Program-made: the position numbers and the translations under genes
From: Pseudomonadota bacterium
GTDB lineage: Bacteria; Pseudomonadota; Alphaproteobacteria; Acetobacterales; Acetobacteraceae
Direction: 5' to 3'
Length of the DNA stretch: 64,000 nucleotides
Assembly (NCBI GenBank): GCA_021845595.1
Contig: JAJZVV010000008.1
Coordinates: 1-64,000, forward strand
In this document: piece by piece, positions 17,516 through 27,903 of the stretch
Layout of the letters: each line of letters begins with the position of its first letter
Position numbering within the stretch: the stretch's first letter is position 1
The notes under the pieces: generated by a model
The model's input: only the letters and a program-made list of their open reading frames with translations
The model's database searches: none
What the model was told of the DNA's origin: nothing

Positions 17516-17530
17516 GCGGACCCCGGCAGC

Positions 17531-18409
17531 TCACGCCTCCGGTGCCATCGCCCAGGGCCATTCCTCGTGGCCCGGGGCGAAGCGCCGGTTGCTCTGGAAC
17601 GGATTGCGGTTGACCAGCGGGCGCGCATAGAGCGGGTGGCGCAGGCTGCGCACCTCGTGCTCGAACCGCGCCAGGGCGCGGCCGTCGCGCGGGTCGACCA
17701 GCGTTTCGAACCGGTACTGGTGCGCGTCGCTCTCCTCGGTGATCAGGCCACGCTCGGCGAGGCGGCGGTGCGGGCCGGAAAAATCCACCAGCGTGATCTG
17801 CACGTGCGCCCCGTCATAGGGCGGGACCGGCCGCTCGGTCTCGCGATAGACCAGGTATTGATCGATGCCGGCGAGCACGCGGACGAAGCGCCCCTCGCCG
17901 TCCGCCCCCGGCTCGGCCGGCGCCTGCAGGACCTCGCGGTAGAAGCCGGCGATCGCCTCGGTCGTGCCCGGCGCCACGTCGAGTTCGACATAGGCCATGC
18001 CCAGCGTCACGCGGCCGAACTCCGGGCCGGGCGCGTGCAGGCGGATGACATTGCCCCAGGGCGAGATCGCCTCGACGAAGCCCTCCGCCTCGCGGAACGT
18101 GAAGGCGCTGCCGGCGAGTGGCTCGCGCGCCGCGGCCAGGCGGTCGAGCAGCGCGGGGCGGTCCGGCACCACCAGCCCGACGCGCCCGGCCAGCACCTGC
18201 GCCGCACCGCGCGGCAGATGGAACTGGCTGCGCCCGACATTCACCCACATGTTGGTGATGCCGGTCATCAGATACGGGTCGCGGGTGAGGCCGAGGGCGG
18301 TGACATAGAACAGCGTCGCCGGATACTGGTCCGGCACGCGCGTGTTGACGTGCCCGAGCTCGACGATGTTGCCGAGATCCTCGCTGCGGCGATCGAACTC
18401 TGCGCCCAT
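17531..18409 (-). CDS. VOC-family (glyoxalase-fold) protein
   Basis: A 292-aa protein with two VOC-type beta-alpha-beta-beta-beta modules. The first has LGHVNTRVPDQYPATLFYVTALGLTRD and the second starts near MAYVELDVAPGTTEAIAGFY. His in the first strand (LGHVNT), Glu in YVELDV and a His/Gln in HVQITL are candidate metal ligands. Family members are dioxygenases, isomerases or resistance proteins; the substrate is unknown. Its 3' end lies 15 bp from the repeat protein's stop, so the two genes converge. Confidence 0.75.
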   Translation of the reverse strand: MGAEFDRRSEDLGNIVELGHVNTRVPDQYPATLFYVTALGLTRDPYLMTGITNMWVNVGRSQFHLPRGAAQVLAGRVGLVVPDRPALLDRLAAAREPLAGSAFTFREAEGFVEAISPWGNVIRLHAPGPEFGRVTLGMAYVELDVAPGTTEAIAGFYREVLQAPAEPGADGEGRFVRVLAGIDQYLVYRETERPVPPYDGAHVQITLVDFSGPHRRLAERGLITEESDAHQYRFETLVDPRDGRALARFEHEVRSLRHPLYARPLVNRNPFQSNRRFAPGHEEWPWAMAPEA

Positions 18410-18598
18410 GCCCCCTCACCCGCTGCCGGCCGGATGGCGAGAGTGGCCCGGTCCGGCCGATGCTGCAACCGCGCCGTCGTTGTCGCAGTAGGCCGTTGTT
18501 GCTAACGTTGCGGGATCGGTGCCGCGGTCCTCCCCGGCCGATCGCCGCCGGCGCCCACGCGGCCGGCCGAGGGAACGCAACAAGGGGCTCCGGCTGCC

Positions 18599-19471
18599 AT
18601 GAAATTGCGGGCGAAATTCAACCTGGCGGTCATCGCCGCCTTTCTCATCGGCTTCGCCGCCGCTGGCGCCCTGCTCCAAGCGCTGTTCCTCGCCAATGCG
18701 CGCGAGCAGGTACTGCAGAATGCGCGCATCATGATGAGCGCGGCCAATGCCGTGCGCAGCTACACGGACAAGCTGATTGCCCCGGTGACGCCGCCGCAGC
18801 TCAACGGGCGCTTCCTCGCCGTCACCGTGCCCTCCTTCGCGGCGCAAACCACGTTCAAGGCGGTGCAGAAGAATTTCGCCGACTACAGCTACCGCGAGCC
18901 AACGCTGAACCCGACCAATCCGGCGGACCGGCCGGCGGACTGGGAAGCCGACCTGATCAACGATTTCCGCAACCACCCGGGCATGAGCGAAATCGTCGGC
19001 GAGCGCGACACGCCGACCGGCCCCTCGCTCAGCCTCGCCCGCCCGATCGCCGTGCATGACGCCCAATGCCTCGAATGCCACAGCGAACCCGCGCGCGCGC
19101 CGGCGGCGATGGTGCAGACCTATGGCAGCGCCAACGGCTTCGGCTGGCACCTCAACGACATCGTCGGCGCGCAGGTGGTCTCCGTGCCGATGGCAGTGGC
19201 GATGGCCGAGGCGCACGCCGCCTTCTTCGCCTTCATGGCGGTGCTGGGCGGCATGTTCCTGCTCGTGCTGATGATCCTCAACGTGCTGCTGCACTTCACC
19301 GTGATCCGCCCAGCGGTGCGGCTCGCGCGCATCGCCAACGCGGTCAGCCTCGGCGAGACGAACGTCGAGGAGTATGAGCGCAAGGGCAGCGACGAGATCG
19401 CCATCCTCGCCGCCGCCTTCAACCGCATGCGGCGCAGCCTGGACAGCGCCATGCGCCTGCTGGAGCGCTGA
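18599..19471 (+). CDS. Haem-c sensor: DUF3365-like periplasmic domain plus HAMP
   Basis: A 290-aa inner-membrane protein. TM1 is at about residues 9-32. A periplasmic domain of about 185 residues contains a single haem-c site C157-L-E-C-H161. TM2 is near residues 203-230, followed by a HAMP domain (IRPAVRLARIANAVSLGE through DEIAILAAAFNRM). The periplasmic part matches the Tll0287-like (DUF3365) haem-binding sensor layout. There is no cytoplasmic output domain, so the partner is probably the kinase encoded 32 bp downstream. Known relatives of the fold sense redox or oxidant; the ligand here is unknown. Confidence 0.85.
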   Translation: MKLRAKFNLAVIAAFLIGFAAAGALLQALFLANAREQVLQNARIMMSAANAVRSYTDKLIAPVTPPQLNGRFLAVTVPSFAAQTTFKAVQKNFADYSYREPTLNPTNPADRPADWEADLINDFRNHPGMSEIVGERDTPTGPSLSLARPIAVHDAQCLECHSEPARAPAAMVQTYGSANGFGWHLNDIVGAQVVSVPMAVAMAEAHAAFFAFMAVLGGMFLLVLMILNVLLHFTVIRPAVRLARIANAVSLGETNVEEYERKGSDEIAILAAAFNRMRRSLDSAMRLLER

Positions 19472-19503
19472 CCACGCGCACGCCCCCGCGCCCAGAGGCG
19501 GCG

Positions 19504-20916
<1,413 letters not shown>

Positions 20917-20941
20917 CCCGGCGCGCCCGCGCCGCCTCAGG

Positions 20942-21727
20942 CTATCGTCCGCTGAAATTCGCCTGGCGCTTGTTGAGGAACGCGTCCACGGCCTGGCGGA
21001 AGTCGCTGCTGGCGAAACCGCGCCGCGCCCACGCCCCGGCCCGCTCCCGGTCGAGCTTCGGCCGCAGCGACAGCAGCGCGTCCTTGGTGGCCTGGATGGC
21101 CAGCGGCGCCTGGCTGACGGCAAGCCGGGCGAGATAGTCCGCCCGCCCGGGCAGCGCCGATTGATCGTTGACCAGCTCATCGACCAGGCCGACCTCCAAG
21201 GCGCGGCCGGCCGAGATCGCTTGGCCGGTGAACAGGAGATGCCGCAGCGGCGCCGCACCGACGAGCGCATGGAGTCGCTCGTAGCTCCCGGGGCTGAGAC
21301 CGAGCCCGAGCGTTCGGCCGACCGGTATGCTGAACCGCGCATTCGGCGCGGCCACGCGCAGGTCGCAGGACGCGGCAAAGGACAGGCCGCCGCCGCTGCA
21401 GATGCCGGCGATCGCGGCGATCGTCGGCAGCGGGCACCGCTCCACGGCGTCCAGCGCGACGTCCATGAGTTCGTCGAGCGCGAGCCCCTGCTCCGGGGTC
21501 TCGATCGCCGCGTAATCGGCAAGGTCGGTGCCGGCCGAAAAAGCAACGTCCGTCGCCCCGGAGAATACCAGGGCGTGAACTTCGCCCGATTGCGGGGCGT
21601 TCTCGCAGATTTCCTGTACCTTGCCGTACATGACAGGCGTGAAAGCCTGCAATTTCTCCGGCCGCCGGAAACGGACATGGCCGATGCCATCGGCCACTTC
21701 GAACACGATAGGGTCTGTTCCGGACAC
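20942..21727 (-). CDS. Crotonase-superfamily protein lacking both hydratase glutamates
   Basis: 261 aa with the enoyl-CoA hydratase fold: oxyanion-hole segments FSAGTDLADY and ICSGGGLSFAASCDLR. In place of the usual GGGCEL, this reads GGGLSF, so the first catalytic Glu is Ser. The second Glu position (normally PE, followed by GL-x-PG-x-GG) reads IPVGRTLGLGLSPGSYERL, with Val. Classical hydratase chemistry is therefore unlikely; isomerase, hydrolase or another crotonase reaction is possible. The GTG at 21727 is chosen for a GAGG 5 bp upstream and family-typical length; the reading frame stays open to 22072, which would add an uncharacteristic N-terminus. Confidence 0.8.
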   Translation of the reverse strand: MSGTDPIVFEVADGIGHVRFRRPEKLQAFTPVMYGKVQEICENAPQSGEVHALVFSGATDVAFSAGTDLADYAAIETPEQGLALDELMDVALDAVERCPLPTIAAIAGICSGGGLSFAASCDLRVAAPNARFSIPVGRTLGLGLSPGSYERLHALVGAAPLRHLLFTGQAISAGRALEVGLVDELVNDQSALPGRADYLARLAVSQAPLAIQATKDALLSLRPKLDRERAGAWARRGFASSDFRQAVDAFLNKRQANFSGR

Positions 21728-21807
21728 AGCTTCCTCGACTACTAAAGAAACTCTAGCATTTCTGGTGCCAACCGAGCCGAAGCTTGAACCCCTCACCGCT
21801 TCCCTGT

Positions 21808-21832
21808 ATGCACGTCCCCCTGGCGTGCATAG
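21808..21832. promoter_or_regulatory. Perfect inverted repeat upstream of the RND pump
   Basis: TATGCACG (21808-21815) and its exact complement CGTGCATA (21825-21832) are separated by 9 bp. The element sits in the 344-bp gap between the leftward crotonase start and the rightward RND gene, where an operator for either would be expected. Otherwise I see nothing in 21728-22071; the long open frames there are not convincing. Confidence 0.5.
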
Positions 21833-22071
21833 CACCCGCTGGGCCGACAGCCCGAGAGGCACGCTAACATCCCGATGCCGAAGGTGCAAAACTCCGACCG
21901 GACGCCGCGACCGACCCCGACGAAGGAGCCTCTTGTCATCGTGATCGGGCGATGAGACGGCGGCACAAATGGAGGGCTTGCCCCTGCGCAGCAGGGCGCT
22001 ATACGACTGCGCTCTGATTATTGTGCTGGCCGGGTTCGAACCGAAATCATCACGAGTGGCAGATCTGATCA

Positions 22072-25000
22072 ATGTGGGCCGTTAAAGTATCACTCCGCCA
22101 GCCGGTGACGATCATCGTCATGTTGGCACTGATACTCCTGTTCGGCGTCCGGTCCGCCCTGCAGATGCCGGTCGACATGTTCCCGGACATCCGTATCCCA
22201 GTGGTGGCTACGGTCTGGCTGTACAACGGCCTGCTGCCGGACGAGATGGCCAACCGGATCGTCTATTATTTTGAACGCATCGTCACGGTGATGACGACGG
22301 ATGTGAAGGCCATCGAGTCCCAATCCGTCATCGGCTACGGCGTGATCAAGCTGAGCTTCCAGCCCGGCACCAATGTCAACAAGGCGATTGCGCAGGTCAC
22401 CGGCGCCGCACAGACGGTGCTGCGCTTCATGCCCGAGGGCACGACGCCGCCGTATGTGCTTGCCTATAACGCCTCCTCGGTTCCCGTCATTCAGCTCGCC
22501 CTCTCCGGACAAGGGCTGACCGACTACGAAATGTTCGACTTCGGCATGAACTACATCCGCCCGCAGCTCGCCAGCGTGGCCGGCAGCGAAGTGCCGATCC
22601 CGTACGGCGGTCTCAACCGGACCGTCGAAGCCGATCTCAACATGCAGGCGATGCAGGCGAACCACGTCTCGCCGCAGGACGTCGTCAACGCGCTCTCGAA
22701 CCAGAACCTGATCATCCCGGCCGGCACGCAGAAAATCGGCCCCTACGAGTGGCACATCAAGCTCAACTCCGCGCCCGACGACATCGAGAGCATCGATGCG
22801 ATGCCGGTGAAGAAGTCCAACGGCACCGTGATCACCATGCACGAAATCGCCAACGTGCATGACGGCGCGCCGCCGCAGACCAACCTCGTGCGCATCAACG
22901 GCGCCCCCGCCGTGCTGCTGCCGGTGATCAAGGTCGGGTCGGTATCCACCCTGGATGTGATCAGCGGCGTCAAGGGGTTGCTCCCGCGCATGCGCGAGGC
23001 CTTGCCGCAGTCGATGCATGTCGACGCCATCGGCGACCAGTCCGTGTTCGTGCAGGAGGCGGTGAGCGGCGTGGTGCGGGAGGCGGCACTGGCGGCCGCG
23101 CTGACCGGCATGATGGTGCTGCTGTTCCTCGGCAGCTGGCGCTTGACCGCCATCATCACCGTGACGATCCCGCTATCGATCCTCGTCGGTCTGATCGGCC
23201 TGCAACTGACGGGCGAGACGATCAACGTCATGACCCTCGGCGGCTTCGCGCTCGCGGTCGGGTTGCTCGTCGACAATGCCACCGTCACGCTCGAGAACAT
23301 CAGCAGCCATCTCGAGATGGGCAAGGACATCGAGAGCGCCATTCTCGAAGGCGCCGCCCAGATCGTGCTGCCGTCCTTCGTGTCGCTGCTCGCCATCTGC
23401 ATCGTCTTCGTGCCGATGTTCCAGCTCGGCGGGGTCTCCGGCTTTCTCTTCGTCCCGCTCGCCGAAGCCGTGATCTACGCCATGATCGGGGCGTTCCTGC
23501 TCTCCATCACCATCGTGCCGTTGATGGCGAAATTCCTGCTCTCCGGCCACGAGGCGGCGGTCGTTCATGGCGAAGGGCACGGGCCGGTCGCGCATCGTCC
23601 CTCCCGCAATCCGCTCGTGCTGCTGCAGCGCGGCTTCGAGAGCGGGTTTCTCCGCTTCCGCGACGGGTTCCGCGGCGTGCTCGTCGGCATCGTCGACCGG
23701 CCGGTGCTCTACATCGTCGGGTTCCTCGCCGCGGTGCTCACCTCGGTGGTGCTCCTCGCGCCGTGGCTCGGCAACAATTTCTTCCCGCAGGTGGATGGCG
23801 GTGCGATCTCGCTGCATGTCCGCGCTCCGACCGGTCTGCGCATCGAGGAGACGGCTCGGCTGTGCGATCAGATCGAGGCCTATATCCGCACCATCATCCC
23901 GGCCAGCGAAATCACCAACGTCGTCGACAACATCGATCTGCCTTACAGCCCGGTCGATATGGCCTACAATAATACCGGCACGATCGGGCCGGAGGACGCC
24001 GACATCTGGGTGCAGGAAGCCCACGAGCACCGGCCCACTGCCTATTACACCGAGATTCTCCGCCGCCGCCTGCCGGCGATGTTTCCCGGCGTGACCTTCG
24101 CCTTCCTGCCGGCCGACATCCGCACCCAGATCCTGAATTTCGGCAACCCGGCGCCGATCGACGTGCAGGTCGTGGGGCCGGATCGCCAGCGCAACTTCGA
24201 CTATGCGTCGCGCCTGCTGGCGCAGATCGCCCAGGTGCCCGGCGTCGTCGACTCGCGCATCCAGCAGCGGTTCGATTATCCCGAGCTCTACGTGAGCGTG
24301 AACCGCACCCTGGCGCAGGAAGTGGGCATCACGCAGGCCGACGTCGCCACCTCGGTGCTGGATACGCTGTCCGGCAGCTTCCAGGTGCGGCCGAACTTCT
24401 ACCTCAATCCGAAGAACGGCATCTCCTATCAGTTGCAGGCGATGATGCCGCAATATCGCATCGCCTCGCTGAGCGATCTCGCCAACCTGCCGATCACCGG
24501 CGCGAACACCGACGCGGGCGCCAACCCGGCCGCGGTCGCGGCGCTGCCGGCAAGCAAGGGCGTCCGCCCGGTGCATATCGGCGCCGTCTCGGGCGCCGGC
24601 GAATACAAGCCGCAACAGATTCTCGGCGCGATCGCGACGATCAAGCCGGTTCCATCCGCCGCCGAGGTCTCGCACTACAACGTGCAGCCCGTCATCGACA
24701 TCTATGCCGGCCAATCCGGCCGCGATCTCGGCGGCATCAACCGCGACATCCAGAAGATTCTGGCCGGTGCGGAGAAGGATCGTCCTCCCGGCTCACGCAT
24801 CGTCGTGCGCGGCCAGGTGCAGACGATGGCCGAGACCTATTCTCAGCTCTTCGTCGGCCTGGCCGGTTCGCTGATCCTCATCTACCTGATGATCTGCGTG
24901 AATTTCCAGTCCTGGCTCGACCCGTTCGTCATCATCACGGCGCTGCCCGCGGCCTTTGCTGGTATCGTCTGGATGCTGTTCCTCACCGGCACGCCCCTCT

Positions 25001-25344
25001 CCGTGCCGGCCCTCACCGGCTCGATCATGACCATGGGCGTGGCCAGCGCCAACAGTATCCTGGTCGTCAGCTTCGCGCGCGAGCGCCTCGCACAGGGGCT
25101 GAGCGCCAAGGAAGCGGCGGTAGAAGCAGGATATTCGCGGTTGCGGCCAGTGCTGATGACCGCCGGCGCGATGATGATCGGCATGCTGCCGATGGCCAGC
25201 GGCCTCAGCGACGCGCAGAACGCCCCGCTCGGGCGAGCCGTCATCGGCGGGCTACTCCTGGCGACCGTGTCCACCCTCACCTTCGTCCCAGCTGTGTTCA
25301 GCATCGTCCACCGTCACGCCAATACCGAACAGGAGATATCATGA
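22072..25344 (+). CDS. RND-family efflux pump, inner-membrane subunit
   Basis: 1090 aa, slightly longer than AcrB (about 1049). The first TM starts at VTIIVMLALILLFG. Two large periplasmic loops and twelve TM segments are expected and visible as alternating blocks. The TM4 proton-relay position reads D401-N402 (in GLLVDNATVTLEN), where AcrB has Asp-Asp. The DN form occurs naturally in some RND clades, so this is a subtype mark, not proof of loss. A cytoplasmic-loop insertion around 495-515 (HGEGHGPVAHRPS) is His-rich. It overlaps the adaptor gene by ATGA. No outer-membrane factor is present. Confidence 0.9.
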   Translation: MWAVKVSLRQPVTIIVMLALILLFGVRSALQMPVDMFPDIRIPVVATVWLYNGLLPDEMANRIVYYFERIVTVMTTDVKAIESQSVIGYGVIKLSFQPGTNVNKAIAQVTGAAQTVLRFMPEGTTPPYVLAYNASSVPVIQLALSGQGLTDYEMFDFGMNYIRPQLASVAGSEVPIPYGGLNRTVEADLNMQAMQANHVSPQDVVNALSNQNLIIPAGTQKIGPYEWHIKLNSAPDDIESIDAMPVKKSNGTVITMHEIANVHDGAPPQTNLVRINGAPAVLLPVIKVGSVSTLDVISGVKGLLPRMREALPQSMHVDAIGDQSVFVQEAVSGVVREAALAAALTGMMVLLFLGSWRLTAIITVTIPLSILVGLIGLQLTGETINVMTLGGFALAVGLLVDNATVTLENISSHLEMGKDIESAILEGAAQIVLPSFVSLLAICIVFVPMFQLGGVSGFLFVPLAEAVIYAMIGAFLLSITIVPLMAKFLLSGHEAAVVHGEGHGPVAHRPSRNPLVLLQRGFESGFLRFRDGFRGVLVGIVDRPVLYIVGFLAAVLTSVVLLAPWLGNNFFPQVDGGAISLHVRAPTGLRIEETARLCDQIEAYIRTIIPASEITNVVDNIDLPYSPVDMAYNNTGTIGPEDADIWVQEAHEHRPTAYYTEILRRRLPAMFPGVTFAFLPADIRTQILNFGNPAPIDVQVVGPDRQRNFDYASRLLAQIAQVPGVVDSRIQQRFDYPELYVSVNRTLAQEVGITQADVATSVLDTLSGSFQVRPNFYLNPKNGISYQLQAMMPQYRIASLSDLANLPITGANTDAGANPAAVAALPASKGVRPVHIGAVSGAGEYKPQQILGAIATIKPVPSAAEVSHYNVQPVIDIYAGQSGRDLGGINRDIQKILAGAEKDRPPGSRIVVRGQVQTMAETYSQLFVGLAGSLILIYLMICVNFQSWLDPFVIITALPAAFAGIVWMLFLTGTPLSVPALTGSIMTMGVASANSILVVSFARERLAQGLSAKEAAVEAGYSRLRPVLMTAGAMMIGMLPMASGLSDAQNAPLGRAVIGGLLLATVSTLTFVPAVFSIVHRHANTEQEIS

Positions 25345-26660
25345 CGGGATCAGTCGGCGACCAAGCGCCGCGGGACGCAGCGCAGCCAGCGGGGCCAGAG
25401 CCGCGGCAGAGCACGGTCTTGCCGGCAAAGCCGACGCGGAAGCGCCGCCTGATCACGCCCGTCGTGCTCGGACTCGCGGCCGTCGGCGCCGCGGGCCTCG
25501 CCATGCACGGCATTCTCTTGCGCCAAGCGAACGTGTCCGCGCTGAAATCGAGTGCCGAGGACGCCGCGATTCCGAGTGTGAGCGTGATCACACCGACGCC
25601 GGCCACGGCGAACAGGCCGCTGATCGTTCCAGGCGACGTGAACGCCTGGTACGAGGCGCCGATCTACGGCCAGGTGAGCGGCTATGTGGTGAAGTGGTAC
25701 AAGGACTACGGCGACCCTGTGAAGGCCGGGGACCTTCTCGCCACGATCGACGCGCCGACGCTCGATCAGGATTACCGGCAGGCCGAGGCGGATCTGAACG
25801 TGGCTCTGGCGGACGAGAAGCTCGCCGAGATCACCGCCAAGCGCTGGGAACGATTGGTCGCGACGACCGCGGTCTCGCAGCAGAACTCGGACGAGAAAAC
25901 CTATGGCTACAAGGCGACCACCGCCCGCCGGCTGGCCGCGCAGTCCCGTGTGAACTCGCTGAAGGCGTTACTGGACTTCAAACAGCTCCTGGCGCCGTTC
26001 GACGGTGTGGTGACCGCGCGCGAAACCGATGTCGGCGCCTTTGTGAAGGCGAACGGGATCGGCAATCAGGTCGAGATGTTCCGCGTCGCGGACGTGCATA
26101 TGATGCGCGTGTTCGTCAAGGTCCCGCAGATCTACGCCGCCGCGATCAGCGCCGGGATGCAGGCGTCGCTGCTTATTCCGCAGTTCCCGAACCGCGAATT
26201 CAAGGCCAAAGTGGCGACCACGGCACGGGCGATCAACATCGAATCGCGGACCCTGCTGGTCGAGCTCTGGGCCCCGAATCCGACGGGCGAGCTCATGCCC
26301 GGCACGTATGCGGAGGTCCATTTCCAGCTCCCGCCCGACCCGTCCGCGCTCACCGTCCCCACGACGGCGCTGATTTTCCAGCAGCACGGGTTGCAGATCG
26401 CCACCGTCGATGCGAGCGATCGGATCGAATTGCATGAAGTGAAGGTCGGCCGTGACCTGGGACCGAACGTGACGGTCGTGTCCGGCTTGAAGCCCACGGA
26501 CCGGGTCGTCGCCGCGCCGCCTGCCGCCGCCTATGCCGGCGAGCGGGTTGCGGTCGTGACGAGCCCGACGCAGCGCGAAGGCCTGGAGACCGTCAAGGCC
26601 GGGCACAGCGGGGCCAGCGGCCCGGTGACACCGCCCCAGGCCAAAGCGCGCCACTCCTAA
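25341..26660 (+). CDS. RND membrane-fusion (adaptor) protein
   Basis: 439 aa. A Pro/Arg-rich N-terminus is followed by a TM anchor at about residues 34-52. Then come a barrel-sandwich lipoyl half (VSGYVVKWYKDYGDPVKAGDLLATIDAP), an alpha-hairpin, the second lipoyl half (LLAPFDGVVTARETDVG) and beta-barrel and membrane-proximal domains (LMPGTYAEVHF, TVPTTALIF). This is the HlyD/AcrA layout. The ATG overlaps the pump's TGA, which is the reverse of the usual adaptor-first order. Together with the pump it should export small molecules; the TolC-like exit duct is not encoded here. Confidence 0.9.
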   Translation: MTGSVGDQAPRDAAQPAGPEPRQSTVLPAKPTRKRRLITPVVLGLAAVGAAGLAMHGILLRQANVSALKSSAEDAAIPSVSVITPTPATANRPLIVPGDVNAWYEAPIYGQVSGYVVKWYKDYGDPVKAGDLLATIDAPTLDQDYRQAEADLNVALADEKLAEITAKRWERLVATTAVSQQNSDEKTYGYKATTARRLAAQSRVNSLKALLDFKQLLAPFDGVVTARETDVGAFVKANGIGNQVEMFRVADVHMMRVFVKVPQIYAAAISAGMQASLLIPQFPNREFKAKVATTARAINIESRTLLVELWAPNPTGELMPGTYAEVHFQLPPDPSALTVPTTALIFQQHGLQIATVDASDRIELHEVKVGRDLGPNVTVVSGLKPTDRVVAAPPAAAYAGERVAVVTSPTQREGLETVKAGHSGASGPVTPPQAKARHS

Positions 26661-26822
26661 GGCCAACCCCAGGGCTCGGCGGACGCGTGCCACCAGCGTC
26701 GCCTCCCGCCGATGCCTGTGCTGCCTGAGCCGCTGCCCGGCCGTACCCTCGACGGGGGCGTGTCTGGTCAAATGCCCGACGCCTGAGCATTATACAAGGC
26801 CAGAGGGAAGCGGCCGGAGCGG

Positions 26823-27794
26823 ATGTCGGACACGGGCGAGCGGGCAAGCGGGGCGGCGCGGCTGGAGCAGGCGGCGCGTGCCGCGTGGCTTTATTATATC
26901 GGCGGGCGGACGCAGGACGAGATTTCGGCCCTGATGCATCTTTCCCGCCAGGCGGTGCAGCGCCTGGTTTCCCTCGCCGTCGAGGAGAAGCTGATCAAGT
27001 TCCGGTTCGACCATCCGATCGGCACGAGCATGGCGCTCGGGGCGCGGCTGACCGAGCGCTACGGGCTGCGCAGCTGCGAGGTGGTGCCCGCCGACGGCTC
27101 GGACGCGGCACTCGCCGGCCTCGCCGTCGCCGGAGCGCGCTGGCTGGAGCGCTGGTTCGCGCAGAAGCCACCACTGGTGCTCGGCGTTTCCACCGGCAGC
27201 ACGCTCCGCGCGACCGCCGCCGAGTTGCGCCCGATGCATACGCCCCAGCACAAGCTGTTTTCGCTCTGCGGCATCATCACCGCCGACGGCCGCGCCATCG
27301 CGGCCGAGCCGGTGATGCGCATCGCCGAGCGCACCGGGGCGCAGTGCTACCCGATGCCCCTTCCGGTGGTGGCCGCCACCGTGGAGGAGCGCCGGCTGCT
27401 CCAATCCCAGCGCGCCTACGCCACGCTCCAGGCCCTGATGGCCGAGGCCGCGGTGCTGCTCGTCGGTGTCGGGCATATCGGCTGGCAAGCACCGCTCCAC
27501 GCCGCCGGCTGCATCGGCGACGCCGACCTGACGGAACTGCTCCGCGCCGGCGCGGTGGGCGAAATCGCCGGGCGCTCGTTTGACGCCGCCGGCCGGCTGC
27601 TCGAGGGCGCGGCCAACGCGCGGGCCACCGGGCTGGCGCCACGCCCGGCGGCGGACCAGGTTCGGGTCGGCATCGGCGCCGGAGCGGCAAAGGTCCCCGC
27701 GCTCCGTGGCGCGCTCGCAGGCGGGCTGCTGAACGGCATCATCACCGACGAACCCACGGCCGCCGCGATCCTCGAGCCTGCAGCCGCAACTTGA
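26823..27794 (+). CDS. SorC/DeoR-type sugar-responsive transcriptional regulator
   Basis: 323 aa. An N-terminal winged HTH (about 15-60: GGRTQDEISALMHLSRQAVQRLV) is followed by a sugar-phosphate-binding domain with FSLCGIITADGR, VLLVGVGHIG and terminal GGLLNGIITDEPTA, typical of SorC regulators. It lies directly upstream of a polyol-type ABC operon in the same direction, 109 bp before it, and is the likely local controller of that operon. SorC proteins usually bind a phosphorylated sugar or polyol. GGAAGCGG precedes the start but spacing is poor; other starts downstream are possible. Confidence 0.88.
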   Translation: MSDTGERASGAARLEQAARAAWLYYIGGRTQDEISALMHLSRQAVQRLVSLAVEEKLIKFRFDHPIGTSMALGARLTERYGLRSCEVVPADGSDAALAGLAVAGARWLERWFAQKPPLVLGVSTGSTLRATAAELRPMHTPQHKLFSLCGIITADGRAIAAEPVMRIAERTGAQCYPMPLPVVAATVEERRLLQSQRAYATLQALMAEAAVLLVGVGHIGWQAPLHAAGCIGDADLTELLRAGAVGEIAGRSFDAAGRLLEGAANARATGLAPRPAADQVRVGIGAGAAKVPALRGALAGGLLNGIITDEPTAAAILEPAAAT

Positions 27795-27903
27795 CAAGAG
27801 CCGCGCCAATCTGATCATCTGCCCACCGACCGGGCACACGCTCACGCTTCGGCCGCTTTACACGAACGGCGCCAAGACCCTATTCGGGAGAGGAAACAAC
27901 CGT

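Noticed and set aside
21728-22072. N-terminal extension of the crotonase gene by 115 codons
   Set aside because: The added sequence is Arg-rich, unlike a leader, and has no RBS; the GTG at 21727 matches family length.
27791-27819. TTGACA box after the SorC gene as a promoter of the polyol operon
   Set aside because: The spacing is right but the minus-10 hexamer (ATCATC) is poor and the box overlaps the SorC stop codon; not strong enough to list.
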